In this document: positions 11,161 to 23,778 of the stretch, in pieces | Numbering within the stretch: position 1 is the first letter of the stretch | Layout of the letters: each line of letters begins with the position of its first letter | NCBI GenBank assembly: GCA_010645155.1 | Contig: CM021314.1 | Span: 3,348,086-3,412,085 of the forward strand | Length of the DNA: 64,000 nucleotides | Origin: Tigriopus japonicus | Lineage: Eukaryota > Arthropoda > Copepoda > Harpacticoida > Harpacticidae | Direction of reading: 5' to 3' | Notes under the pieces: generated by a model | Seen by the model: the letters and a program-made list of their open reading frames with translations, nothing else | What the model was told of the DNA's origin: nothing | The model's database searches: none | Made by a program: the position numbers and the translations under genes

Positions 11161-12260
11161 ACAATCCAAGTGCATTCGTTGTCTGTGTGTTTTGTTCTTT
11201 TCAAAGATGATGACAGACTGAAGACGCACTTCTCAGACTTTGAAAACTTGAATCAAAATGAAGAGCTGTCAAAATTTTGGAATTACGCAAAAATGACTGA
11301 AATTTTTGAAAAATATAAAAAAATGCAAATATTGGAAAGGTCAAAACATGCTCAAAAGAGATTGAAGAAGTGGAAACATGTCGAAAATATGTTTCAAGTT
11401 GATTTTATCGAAAAGGGCCAAAGTATAAAAAAATCACTATTTATTTTACCTTTTTTCTGGGCTCTACTCTTCACTGAACAGTACTATTGTTTTCAGCATG
11501 TATTTCATGGTTCCCTCCAACACCTCAGAACAATTTGTTGACCCAAAAAGGAAAAGAATCTAAACATTTTCTAGACGTGCACTTGTCTTATTTTACTATC
11601 TGCAATACGAGTAATCAAGCACCAGAATCTGGGAGGACATTTTAGGAGGCTATTTTTGTCTTGCCCACATTTATGGTCCTTTGAAAGAGCTTCGTCTTTC
11701 CTTCAAGAGTAAGAAGGAGCTTTTCTGGCAATTGAGTTTATTGTTTTCCCTATTGTTGTTCCAGGGATGTGAAACTGGCACACGGACATACAGGGAGATC
11801 CTAAAGCATTGGGGCGTTTGGAGTTGTGAATGGTTTGGCTTTGGTCGGTATCGTTAAGAGAAACGACCCATTACACTGTCCCTGAAGTATTGGTCGTTTA
11901 GAAGAGTGAAATTCAAAGTGTATCGATAATTTTACACACCCTGTATATGGTTAACCTAGTATTGGTTGAGCCATAAAAGAGTCCATATAAATGTCTCCCC
12001 CCCGAGAAATGTATCGTCCTATGCTGGCACATGTTTATCTTGATCGGGTTAAACAGCCAACAAGCTTCTTCAATGCCATTGAGGAGAATCACCACCTCAT
12101 CGTACACAGTCGAGGTGTGACTGCCTGGCATCTTTAAATGTAAATAGTGGTTTTCTGACACTGAAAACAATCATAGTAATTCTCTTGTTCAATATTGAAC
12201 ATTTGGCTCAATCATATTCATATTGACTAGATTGCAGGCAGAATTTCCCCGTTTGGTTTA
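11161..12260. other. Gene-free stretch
   Basis: No supported gene. A solitary sequence resembling a mariner-type terminus (TTTTACACACCCTGTATA, near 11929-11946) has no partner that I can find nearby. Confidence 0.45.
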
Positions 12261-13393
12261 CACGGTGGTTAGCTGTGCTCTATGAAGGTGTTTGCTCTAA
12301 TGCCAAGACTTTTAATGACACTTTTCAATGTCAAAGTATTATAATGAAGATATCTTGCGAAAATGTACATCTTAAACGCAACTAAAGTAACTATGTTAAT
12401 TCACTTAAAACCATTAAAATCAACGCATTGTCCTAAACCATACTAATAGAAATTGAGAGTTATTATTAGTTATTACAATTACTTATGAATTGAACTGAAA
12501 TTTGACCCATATATATTTAGCAGGTAATTAGTTATCATGACTTTAAAACTTTAAAATGCATCAAATTATACCATGAAAAGCTCCAGCGATATGTTGGAGC
12601 GGTTGCTAAGAAACATAATATACATTTTCAAAGTCGCAAAAAATCAATGACAATATTTTTTTTCCTTTATGATTCTGTCTTGGCGTTAGATTGATATATA
12701 TATTTTATAACTTAAAGCTGATTTAAGGCGTTCATTTTTTAATATTTTTTATTTTCCTTTATTATTATCCTTAAAACGGTAGAATTGCACAACTTTTGAA
12801 GAAAAATTGAAGATCTGTGCCAATTGAAAATAAAATATTATTAAGAGGGAAATTTTTGTATCAAAAAGTGCAATATTTGTAACAAACAGTTTACATTGGA
12901 ATTTTACAAAAAAATAAATTTACGTCTTACTATGTTTAGCAGAACCACTGAAGAAAAAATAAGTCAAAATATATACCTTTTAGATTAGTTTTAATATAAT
13001 TAATGGACTTTTTTTTAAATGAGACAAAAGTGAAAGAAACCAAAAAATCTTGCTTATTTGAGCGACGTTGAAAAAGTATATCATATGTCTTGGGAATTGC
13101 TTTTACACACGATTGGAGCATTTTGATGTTATTTGATGCAATTTGAAAATTTGAGGTAGTGATTGTGTATTATCAGCTAAATATATATTGATCAAATTTT
13201 GCTTCAATTCATAACTAAGGACACTCTGAATACCAATTTTAGTGTCTTTGAGTGAATAACTATAGTAATTTGAGCTACTTTTAACATGTACATTTTCACA
13301 AGATATATTCATCATGATACTCTGAAATAAAAAATTGGCATTAGAAGTCTTGGCATTTGAGCAAACACCTAAACAGAAATTTAAACCACTGTG
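12261..13393. mobile_element. Palindromic (foldback) element, copy 2, 1133 bp
   Basis: The left end CACGGTGGTT follows TA (12259-12260). The reverse complement of the right end is CACAGTGGTTT. Both arms then read GTGTTTGCTC(A/T)AATGCCAAGACTT, and the match continues through CACTTAAAACCATTAAAAT-like, TTATGAATTGAA and further inner blocks to near the centre, giving arms of roughly 550 bp at moderate divergence. There is no coding capacity. The TA context and CACNGTGG ends fit a Tc1/mariner-like or related foldback family; that assignment is inference. Confidence 0.8.
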
Positions 13394-13589
13394 TTTATTT
13401 TGCGGTAATTGCTGATTGTTTGAGGAACTAGCGCAAATGAAGGTTGCCCAATCAATTGTAATGTTTAGTTCTTGATGGTGATACGCGCCATCACCATTAA
13501 AAACAAAATTTAAAACAATAGGTCAGTTGTTGAGCACGTTTGGAAGTATAGTAGACTACAAACATACGCATACTACAGACTAACCCGGA

Positions 13590-13702
13590 TGTTAGGTGCA
13601 CTAATACAAACGGTTCAATCTTATGTACAGAGGCTATCCTGGAGCATAGCTATTTATACTATACTTTGGAATACTCGAGCCATTTGAATTAGTGCACTTA
13701 AA
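13590..13702. mobile_element. GTGCACTAAT MITE, copy A
   Basis: The right end read in reverse is GTGCACTAATTCAAATGGCT followed by CGAGTATTCCAAAGTATAGT. The left end GTGCACTAATACAAACGGTT is its inverted partner. The family recurs at 31280-31497 and 59778-59961. Confidence 0.7.
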
Positions 13703-14965
13703 ATCTGGGCTAAGAGCTCGCATACTAACTGCAATAATGGAAATGGCACCAAAATAAAGCATTCGCCTTACCTTGCATCAGGTATGAGTTTTTCATGAAC
13801 TACCATCCCATGATATGATTTATTTTGAATGTATAAAACGAGATATCATGGCTTAAGCCTAATCTTGTCGTAAATATCACGTGCCTTGGTCCTTGGATAG
13901 AATCTCCAACGTACTTAATTGTTCGGAGCTATTTCAATTCATTACAGTCTTACAATTTTCCATAACAAAATATTTTAAAAGTAAACTCTTTTGTATTTCA
14001 TTTTTAGTTAAAAGTAGTTGCTTTCGTTTTTAGCTAAAGGCTCTTTCGATTCATCATTACACTTGACACCTTTGCTAGAACCATTGTTGACCATTCAAAA
14101 AGAAAGAAATAGAGAATGTTACCACATCAATCTCTGAACTGTACACTTGTCTTAGGCCAGTCACCACCACAGATAAGATTTTTCTACTCTAGGAAGGCCG
14201 TAACTCGGATTGTTTTTTTTGCTTAGGTTTTCAGAGGAAAAGCTTACAAGTTTTTGCGAAACAAAATAGAGGGAGGATGTGGGATTTGCAACTTTGGCTT
14301 TTCCCTTGATTAGAGGTTCTGTTCAACCCACAATTTGCATTATCAAGAGGATTTCCTTTCCCTTTTGTCATTTTTCACGACTCCCTGCTTTTGGCGTGGC
14401 TGTTATTTTTCCCAATTTGCATTTTGTCAATATGGTCTGTGTGCTTGGTTTCCCTAATTTGCCATTTCCCTTTGGAGAGATTGTCAAGTGAGTGAGGACG
14501 GAAGAACAGTTAGGCAGGCATCTTCGTTTCACTTTACCTACTCAAAGAGTGCTCTCATTCTTCGCACTCTCTGCACAGGTTCTCTCTCTAGTTTGATGGA
14601 ACATTCTACATTCAAATATGGAGTGCTCTCTGTCTCGAAGATTCAATGAGGAGAATAGAGTTGGAAGTTCATTTACTCACCACCCTCGGATCTCTTGTTT
14701 ATTTGGGAAAGTTCATCTTCGGACAACTTGATCTCAGATACAACAGTTCGTGAGGGAAACAATGAGAAATCGGCCAATCGCTCATTCTTGGTTGTTCGCC
14801 GTTGTTCCAAGTCGTTCGACAACAATTGGCTAATCCATTTTCAAGGGCAACCACCAGCTTCCTTCTGAATCTATCAGCGTACTGAGTGCGAAGGAGGACC
14901 ATTTTTTAGACTTATTAGTACAGTACAGTCGACGGAAGTAGAAAAGCTTTCTTCGTACACAACAA

Positions 14966-16030
14966 TTGTCCTATAAAGAATGAAGCTGAAGCTTTTGAGG
15001 GCGATTTATGATGTTTGTCAATAAGTATGAATGAAGGAATAATCGCATCTTAAAATCTTTAACGAAAAATGACAAACAAAACGATTCAAGCAGGAAACCT
15101 AAATTTGATCACCCATTTCAAACTTTGTTCCAGCAATATCCAAAAACCATCCAAAATGGGCCAAGATCATACTTCACAGGATCATTTCTGTAGTGTGTTC
15201 GATGAATTTCCTGTCTGAATTTCAAAGATACTTCAAGTTTTGAAGGGTAAGGTCTTACATTTACCGAATGAAAAAATACAAAGTGAATTACTGGTGTGTC
15301 AATCAAACCCAGACATTTGCAAACTTAATTACAATTCATGCGCTCGAACGTTTCTTGAATTCCACAAAACAGACGTTTTGACAGTGGAAACTTGTTTGTT
15401 AGAATACATGTAGAATACATTCTCAGAAGTTTTGGCCTTAAATCAATTTGTTGAGGATTCATGATTTTCACATTAACTTTGAAATACCAAAATTTGTAAG
15501 AACTTGGTAAAGATTGCAAATACCCCTAAAAATTTGCTCTATAAAGAATGAAGCTAAAGAGAAATGTCAGTTTTTTTTTTGCCGCGGTCGAAAAAATACT
15601 TCAGCTACTTTGAACTAAGTGCTGTTTATCAATGGGAATGTAGGTATCTTGTGGTTTTTTTTTGTTTTAGGCAACCATCTGCGGTTTCGATTAAGCTCTC
15701 TTTCAAATTTTGATTTTACTTCACGAAACGACATAAATAACTACACAAACCACGTGTTTGGGAATCAGAGTTTTGCTTTTTTGGACTGAAGACGTTTCAA
15801 AACTGAAATAACCTGAAATAAATTGCTTGGCGAATTTTCACTTGATTTCAGTGCTGCGGGTACAAAAAAACTAAGACATTCCTTCACACGATCCTATCAA
15901 TTTTAGTCTTTTTCAGCTCATTTCAGCAACAATTCTACTCAATTTGCACCAAATTACACCTTAATTTGATCACCCATTTCAAATTTTGCTTTGCTCCAGC
16001 AATAACCAAAAAACATCCAAAACGGGTTAA
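14966..16030. repeat. Dispersed direct repeat blocks
   Basis: CTATAAAGAATGAAGCT occurs near 14972 and again near 15539. TTTGATCACCCATTTCAAA followed by CCAGCAATA and CCAAAA(A)NCATCCAAAA occurs near 15107 and again near 15965. The same order of blocks with different spacing suggests an old, partly eroded duplication. Confidence 0.6.
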
Positions 16031-16666
16031 TTCCCCCATGAACATCCCAATACAATGAGAAAATTTTGATAGCCACAAAAATACAGGCAAAGCGACAAAA
16101 ATATCATCCAATCAAGATATCTATTAATACTTGAAAATCATTTTGATCGAATCTAATCAAGAAAATATAAGATAAATGACATGTAACATATACCTTAAGA
16201 TGAAAAAACTTGTCATTGGTTAAGGTTGTCTTTTCCACCTTTATTCAATCTCCAACAATCACTGAGATCATCTTCATCAAGGCTGATTGCAAGTGTCTCT
16301 GTCTGCCCTTAACATTGACAAGAAACACTTCGTGAACGATTTCTTTCGAATGAAAGAAATCTTGGGCCCAGATACGTGGCAGAAATTCAGAGTTTCGTGC
16401 TCGTTCCACTTTGATGTTGATCCAAGGGATCAAAATTTGCTCGTCGACCAAATATGAATGCTCTCGACTTTGGCGAATTTGAAGCACCTTTAACTTGAGC
16501 GTTTGCTCTTGAACAAATTATCATCCAAACGAAGTAGTCATAAACGCTTCTGCAATTTGCACCAAGGCTAACCGACCAGGGATGCAAAATTCTCAAAAAA
16601 CACATGAAATGATCCGATGGAACACGACAATGTGCAGGTAATCTGCGGAAACAAATAAACTGGTTT

Positions 16667-16830
16667 TAGTAGGGCCCGGAAAAAAAACATCTTTTTTGCT
16701 GTGGAGCGGAATTTCCATACGTTTCAAGGAGTAAGGCCGGCTGATGACGATCATACTCGACAGTGAGCAGCTGACACTACACGCTGAAACGGCTTGAGAT
16801 TTCTGTTCCACGAAAAAAAAAATTGGGCCC
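16667..16830. mobile_element. Possible short MITE with GGGCCC ends
   Basis: TAGTAGGGCCCGGAAAAAAA begins near 16667. The sequence near 16812-16830 reads in reverse as AAAGGGCCCAATTTTTTTTT. The left end matches the terminus of the 22193-22764 family, but the inward similarity of the two ends is weak, so this may be a solo terminus. Confidence 0.35.
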
Positions 16831-19800
16831 TTTGGTTCTGCGATACAAAACTAATTTTAGGTCTTGCTGTTCTTAAACCGACACGTAAAAATAGCTATAA
16901 AAATATTTCACATTTGTTTTCACGCTTTCTAGTGGCAATGAAATTTAAGGGAGCATGACTTATGACATCGAGGTTCGATTGAGCTGAAAATTGAAACACG
17001 TATTCTAGTTAACATGAGCAAGGTCTCATTTGCAGAAGAACGTAATTGATTTGCTGTAGCTAAAAATCATAACTCTTTTCATTAGCCTCCCAGTCCAGAA
17101 AAATTTAGTGGTTCTTGGCTTTTCCCACGTCAGTTTTTTTGGGAGTTGAATTTGTCAAATTGACCTTATTTTTAGTTCCTAAAATGTGATGCTCTCCAAG
17201 TCCTCGTCTTTCACTTTCTCGGATTGATAGGCAGTAGGTCTTCATTAAAAGTGCTTACTTTCACAATGCCAAAGCAATCAATTTCGTCCACATGTGATCA
17301 CTCAGCTCCTAATGGATTAGAAAGAGCAAGGAACAAACAATGTGCACTCTACAGCCGCAAGGAAAAGGAGCCGATTTTCTCAGTGTAGGTAGGGATGTGA
17401 GTTTCACTCTGGTCTGCAACGACTGCAACACAAGGAAGGAGGAAAACCTTGCCAAATCGATTGGACCATTTGAAGAAGACTGTTAATTTTCTTTTGCAAT
17501 TTGGCACAGAGATTCCGTATTTTTCCACTGCATGATCGCCTTTGGCCTTGATATGAAGCCAAGCAGGATGGACTATTGGTGGGGAGATTGTTTTACTTGG
17601 TGCCAAAATTGCGAGCCTGATGAAGGCCAAATTCTCACTCTGCTGATCTCTAAGAGGCAACCTTTTTTCTCCTTGCGAAAGTGGGCGGTGTCTTTGTATT
17701 AACTAATGTTTATCAATGAATGAAAACATTAAATTGCAAGACGCACCACTGAATTTTAGTTAGGTCGTTAATGGAACAGTTCAGGCTGACCAAAAGGTCA
17801 GCTCTTGACATCAACGTTTACCTTCAATTCTTATTTACATGATTGCACGAATGCGGTTTGGGACCAATTTAGGACCAAATATTTAAGCAAACATTCATTT
17901 GCATTAGTGATGTGACTGATGACACCAAGGTCTCGGGCTTCGAAACAGGACCAATACAAATAGAAAAGGAATGTCACGGTCGCCTCTTAATAACAAAATT
18001 GAATTTGAAAGTGTGGCCGAAATCGCTCAAAGTTTAACCTTGCTTACGTTTCTACTGCAGGTGCTCAATTTACAATCTAATTCACAATATTTTAGCTCAC
18101 TATTTCCTGATTCACACTATGAGAACAAAAAAATCGAAGCAGGGCTCAAGAGTCCTACAGATTTATGGGGTTCAGTGGTGGCATAATGGCAGGTATATTC
18201 TTGTTTGCTCTCATTTCGTTGATAAGATTTGATGCCAATCTAGTGCCAACTTTTTTTAAGCCCGAAATGAGACCGGCTTAACTTGGTGTCATTGTCATTT
18301 ATCGAAAATGCCGACTCGCTCCATCTTTCACAAGCACGAGCAATAAAAGGTAATGGGCTGATATGAACGCCTTTTAGATGGCACCCAAGAACCAGATTCA
18401 GTGGCTTTCGCCTTCAGCTCCCCTAAATTACAAGTCTTCAACTTATATTCAAGATTCAGCCCCAAGTTCAAACTAGATTTTCCGCGCAACCTTGACCAAA
18501 AATATCCCAAAATACGCGAACAACCGCATTAACGAGAAAAATGTAACCCTTGCGTAATTTAGATGCAATGAGTGTCCTATTACTTCCGGGATCCAGTGTT
18601 CTTTTGAGGCGAGTCCCGATGGCAAAAAGCTCCATTTTCGCAAAGAAATGCCCCTGCAATGTGGAAATGGGATATCCGTGGATTATTTCCAAGACCCCCA
18701 ACTCATTCCTTGGAGAGCTAAATTGGCTCCATTCCAACGTCAATATTTGTTCATTTGTCTTGCTCACCTTCTGCGAGCTATTCTTTAAGCTCAATGTGGA
18801 CGAAGACGAGACAAATTGGCAGACCAATATCGGCCACTAACAACCGTGAGCTAACATAAAAAGGTCATTTCACCTTAATTTACAGCTAACACACTTTCTT
18901 TTATCACCGTTTTGCAATTGCAAGGAGCATTGTTTCATGTGTAATTTTGTGACAGGGAAATTGTTAGTTGTTATGAGAGTTATTAAGATAGTTGCAAAAA
19001 AAAATCATTCACAACTTCGTGCACATTTTGAGAAGGTGATGTAGTACTTTTTTCTTTAAAATTCAGTAACAACACATCACTAAAGTAATCTCTTAGGTTA
19101 ATGGTTTCATAACGGCAAAGCTATTTCTCTATATATATATTCTATCTGATATATATTAGCCGTGATTTTATTTCACACAGATGTTGAAATTTATAAATGA
19201 AACGCAAGTGATTGTAACTCATATATCATGTGTCTATTATTTTTAGATAGTGAATCTTCTATTAAAAAATCCCAACACCATATTGCAATTTTACTGATGT
19301 GATTCTGAAAGCTTATTGGGATTGTTGATCGGATTGAAACAGGTCTAATTAGACATCAAGATTGCATTACTACACATTCCACAAAAAGTGTACTAGAACG
19401 GATATTTTTTGGAATATCTTTTTGCACGTAGATTTTTTGAAATAAATTCAAATAGCCTAGTTGCTTTATTGGACTGATTATGTTCCTAGAAGAAGATGCA
19501 CCAAAAAGCTCGCGTTTGGAAAGCAGGAAAGAAAAGGGATCCTTGGTCGTGGTTTCCAACAAATTCAAGATCTACAGTGGTGGCTAGGATCTGTTCCGAG
19601 AATAAAAAACACCAACTACTGTGCATAGTCTAATGCTAGAGGGATAATTCGTTCGGAGTTTGTTACTCGACGGTCCCACAGCTAGTTCCCAAAGATGTTC
19701 CAATAGCGTGCGTAAGAATATAAGTCTATGTGAATATAGCCTTCACATAGCATAGCAAGCGATTTGTTGTTACTACGCTTTATGAGGGCATTCGCCCAAT

Positions 19801-22192
19801 GTGTCTTGAGGCCATATTTTTCCCTAGCGAGACAAAAAATCTTGCGTAAGTACATCCGCTCGCTGTGAGTAGTTGACACTCGACATGGGACTTATTATAA
19901 GCGAGAACAGCATTAGCCCAAGACCACAACTTCATCAAAGTTAAGTACCGAGCAAAGGACCCTCAAGGGAGTCTCCTTGGCCATAAACCTCGGGGCGTAG
20001 CGCACAGATTGGGTCCATATCACAGAACCAAAAATATGTATTCGTCTTGGCTTTCATCAACATGGAACAGATCTTGAAGACCGTGTTAGTCTCATCGTGC
20101 CAGAGAACTGATTATGAATAGAGCCAATTCTGCCGATTCTGTCTCGTCTTTGGCGAGATCCAGTTGCCAGATCAGCGATTAAGATTGCTTTGGAATTTGC
20201 TTTGTGATAATTATGATAGAACTTTGAAACAAAAATTCATTATCACAAAATACATTCGACAGTCAAAGAGGCCTTCACATTATGAATCTGAATTCTAGTG
20301 GTGGAACTGTGTCATGTCTTTTCCCCATCAAAACACGCCCATCCACCAATTTTGGGTACAACACCTAAGAAATGAAAAAAATATTTTCAAGTCCGGAGTA
20401 GGACCCTTAATGCTCACTCAATAAAAGGCTCATATCGGATGTGTTACAACCATTTATCACTGCCCAATTATTTTACCAGAGTTGCAAGAGGCTGAGTAAG
20501 TCCAGCAATGTTTTGCAAGAAACGTAGAGGGAAAGAATGAGTGGTTTGTCAAACTGCAAGACTGCAAGTCCCAGACCAGTTTGTCCGCTATATCTGACTT
20601 TCGTGATGGAAAGTGGTCTCAAATGTGAGAGTCGACATTGCACTTCAATTGCAAACCATTGAACGGCCTCGAGATCATTCCGAGAAAGTTGCTATGCGAC
20701 CCAAATTGGATACCGCTAGCGGTTGAAGAATAACAAACGATAACCCTGAAAATGTAAGATTTTCTCGGAAAGCGTGCGATAACTTTTGATTCGAAGTTTT
20801 CTCCATTCTCCATTTGAAACCATTTTCCTATTTAGTAATATCCTGGTTTGATTTTAGGATTGAATTGATGGCGAAAAGGAAAGACAATCTGCATGATTTT
20901 TCAAAAGCTGAATGAGAAGCTCGATTCATTTACGTCACTCACTTGGAAATCCGAAAATTCCGAATTTCCACGTCGCACTAAAGAGTGGGAAGTTTATGAG
21001 CGAAGGTATCTTATGGGAGAGACTCTTCTCGTTGCTATGACATCGAAAAATGGAAGGACATTTTTGCTCAGGTGTTCTAAATCCTTAAACTTTCTCCTAG
21101 CAAAAACGTGCCTTGAAGCCATAATTGAGGTTATAGGCTCAAGATGGAACTCAAACTGTATTTTAAATGACCTCATAATAGCAAGCCCAAGATTAGACCC
21201 TAAGCCCCTACGTATGCAAGTTTTTCAAAACTATTTAGTATTCTAGCTTCGTATGAGCCCCAATAACGTTTTGCCCTCCAATGTTCGCCTTTTCAATTGT
21301 ATCGAAAAGACATTTATCATACTTAATTTAAAATCAAAGGTTGAAAACAACATATTATTTGTGCAGTAGTGTCTCAGTGGTAAAACTCCACGTTTTGAGT
21401 TGTTAGTACAAACACAATTACCTAGCATGATTTAGATATTGAAATGACCCAATAACTCAGGATTTTATGGAAAATTCTAAAGAAAACCAACATTTTGTCA
21501 CCTAGATCATAGACCACGGAACTACTGGACGGCTGACGGCAGCGCAACCTTTTTCTGTAAGCGTCATGTTGCGCAGGAAGCTACGTTACTTGATTCAGAC
21601 TTATGTTAGATTTTAACAACTTAGTTACCTTTTCTCTAGCTTTTCCAGTCTCCACACCTCCCCTGTAAAGGATTTTCAAGGTTTTTATAATTCTTCAATA
21701 CACATGCATGGATTGACAACCCAAAACCTGAAATCTTAACATAGTTTAAACTGGAGACAATCCAGTTTGAAAATTTGTAAATATCCATTTAATTAATTCA
21801 GTTAGGTGATTTCTTCATGAAATATTTTGTATCCCTCATGGACTTATTCTTAATGTAACCAATTGTTGATTATATAGCTCTTGCAATTAATGAGCCATAA
21901 TAAAGTTTATTATATCAACCATTATGCATTAAAATGCCTCAGATACACTGGCATTGAGGTATCAAACTATTAATCTACCAAGAGTAAAAATAGGTGCTTT
22001 ACCCCTTTCAATTTACTCATTTCCTCATTCTTAATATCACTTCATCAGTTAAGTTTATTTAAGTTTACTTCTATATAATCAAGACAGAGTGTACTTTCTT
22101 ACTACCTCATGCTCATTTCATATGCAAGCACATGGGTGTCTCATTAGTTTCACTCCTTTTAAAGGACTCAAATAATTATTAGATGTTATGAT

Positions 22193-22764
22193 TAGAGCCC
22201 GGAAAAATATTTGCAAAAAAGTGACAAAATATCCAATGTATATTTTCTTCAAAAAGCCAAAATGTTAGGAAAAAAGCCGTATGTTTAAGAAATATTGTTT
22301 GACATGGCCATTATTTGGTATTTTTGTCTGTGTGCACCGATTTTCCACATTTTGTTTGGGCGAATTTGATGCATTTGGCCGTTTTTTGGAGGCAAACTTG
22401 ACATGTAATTAGTTTAACAATACAATTTTCAATTTCCCTCAATAGATGGCGTAGTTTTTATTGTTTATGATAGTAGTTTGGTTGTGAATGTCTAATCTTA
22501 GTGCAAATGCCATTTTGATTTTGTAGAGATTTTTTGTATCTTGGGTTCATTTTTGGTAAGCCCTATGGCGTTCATTATTCTCTATCGTTCCCTATCGATC
22601 GATCCCTATCGATCCCTATCGTTCGTTTATTTTCTTCAATTTTGCCTGAAATATTTTTTCTGACTCAAATATTCGAGAAAATATTAATATTTGCCTTGAA
22701 AAAGCCAAATTATTTGAAAAATCAAAGAAAAACAGATAATTATTTTATGTATTTCCGTGCCCTA
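22193..22764 (+). mobile_element. GGGCCC MITE, copy 1, 572 bp
   Basis: The element starts TAGAGCCCGGAAAAATATTT and ends in GTGCCCTA. The whole sequence recurs in opposite orientation at 23779-24322. Diagnostic interior blocks are TTTGGGCGAATTTGATGCA and CAATAGATGGCG. There is no coding capacity. A tandem CCCTATCGAT stretch near 22580-22625 is present in this copy only. Confidence 0.8.
22580..22625. repeat. CCCTATCGAT short tandem repeat
   Basis: Imperfect units of CCCTATCGATC / CCCTATCGTTC run in tandem inside MITE copy 1. Confidence 0.7.
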
Positions 22765-23319
22765 CTGATTACACATTGGTATGCATGAGTCATTTAAATT
22801 AGTACGATCGATGATCTTATGAGGTGAGTTCTTGGGGGGTCATATTGATAAGTACAACATAGTGAAATGCAAAGTTTAATATTTGTGCATATTGCTACTA
22901 CATGATTTGCGGTTAAAGAATTCCTCCCAAAAATGTCAACACACATCTAATCTGTTAAATGCTCTTGCACATCCAACTCAAATTGTGAATTTAAAATGTT
23001 GTTCCGATGTTGTTCAATCTGATTTTCAATCTACTCAATCATTTTTGCGTGCGCTACTTCGTTGTGACTGCCAATTCACGTAAAACAGTACATTTGTCAC
23101 TTTTTTGAAAAATGCATTCGTTCATTGAGATTATCCAATAAGTGACCATTTTTTGAAGACTTCAGACCAGGAGTGTCATCAAGATCATTCAAAGGTTTAT
23201 TCAAACTATTTTTGCATTGGAGCAATGGCATTGGTGGTAGACCTAAAAGATTAAACAGATTGAAATCAGATTAAATCCCACCACTATTTTAATAAGGCGT
23301 TGACAGGATGCAGGTCAGA
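22765..23319. other. Spacer between inverted MITE copies
   Basis: Nothing recognised. Only short frames without motifs. Confidence 0.45.
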
Positions 23320-23500
23320 TTTTTTTTTTGCGGATTTTCTACAACCGCTACAAGGAATGCGATTCCCGGTAAATTGAAGGATTTCTCCAGACAGCTTCAA
23401 TCCAACCCCCAACAGGATTCGAACCTACACCGTCTGGAGAAGTACTTACACTCGGCACTTTTAAGAACGCGCTAGTACGCGTGGCCACTCTGGCTTCCTT
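23320..23500 (-). mobile_element. tRNA-derived SINE, copy 1
   Basis: Read on the minus strand, the element opens with GGAAGCCAGAGTGGCCACGC, which resembles a tRNA A box of the Leu/Ser type. It has an extended middle region and an exact RNA polymerase III B box GGTTCGAATCC (plus-strand 23415-23425). A tRNA-unrelated body and an A-rich tail follow (the T run at 23321-23329 on the plus strand). The second copy at 49506-49696 confirms that this is a dispersed family and not a single tRNA gene. Confidence 0.85.
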
Positions 23501-23778
23501 AAATGTTGATTGAGCAAAATGTTCTAGTTCTATAAATCAAAGCCAAATCCCAAGAAAGGACATCAAGATCAATTTTCTTTCCGAAAAGTTCAGTTTCAAA
23601 GTCCAGCCTCCCAGACTTTCGAGTGATCTTCCGTCACATTCTCGAATGAAATCAAAGTCTTGATTGAATCCACCCGCATCTGCCAAAGAATACATTTGCA
23701 TCTACAGTCTGGAAGTTTGCTATACTTTAGAAGCCAACCCGAATTCTTTTCATTCGAATCATTCCTAAGGTAAATTAG

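Larger units (their letters stand above)
13703..22192. other. Long gene-free stretch
   Basis: I find no exon with a recognisable product. The frames of 60-119 codons scattered here (for example 18468-18827 minus and 20893-21246 plus) show no family motif, and long frames occur on both strands over the same bases. Internal structures are a partial direct duplication (14968-15160 against 15528-16030), a possible MITE at 16667-16830, and an imperfect inverted pair at about 17907-17943 and 18258-18303. Confidence 0.5.

Noticed and set aside
11929..11946. mariner-like terminus TTTTACACACCCTGTATA
   Set aside because: No inverted partner found within a plausible distance, so an element cannot be delimited.
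19895..20030. Faint resemblance to 5S rRNA around TCATCAAAGTTAAGTACC
   Set aside because: Only a short core agrees; the flanking bases do not align well enough to call a 5S gene or pseudogene.
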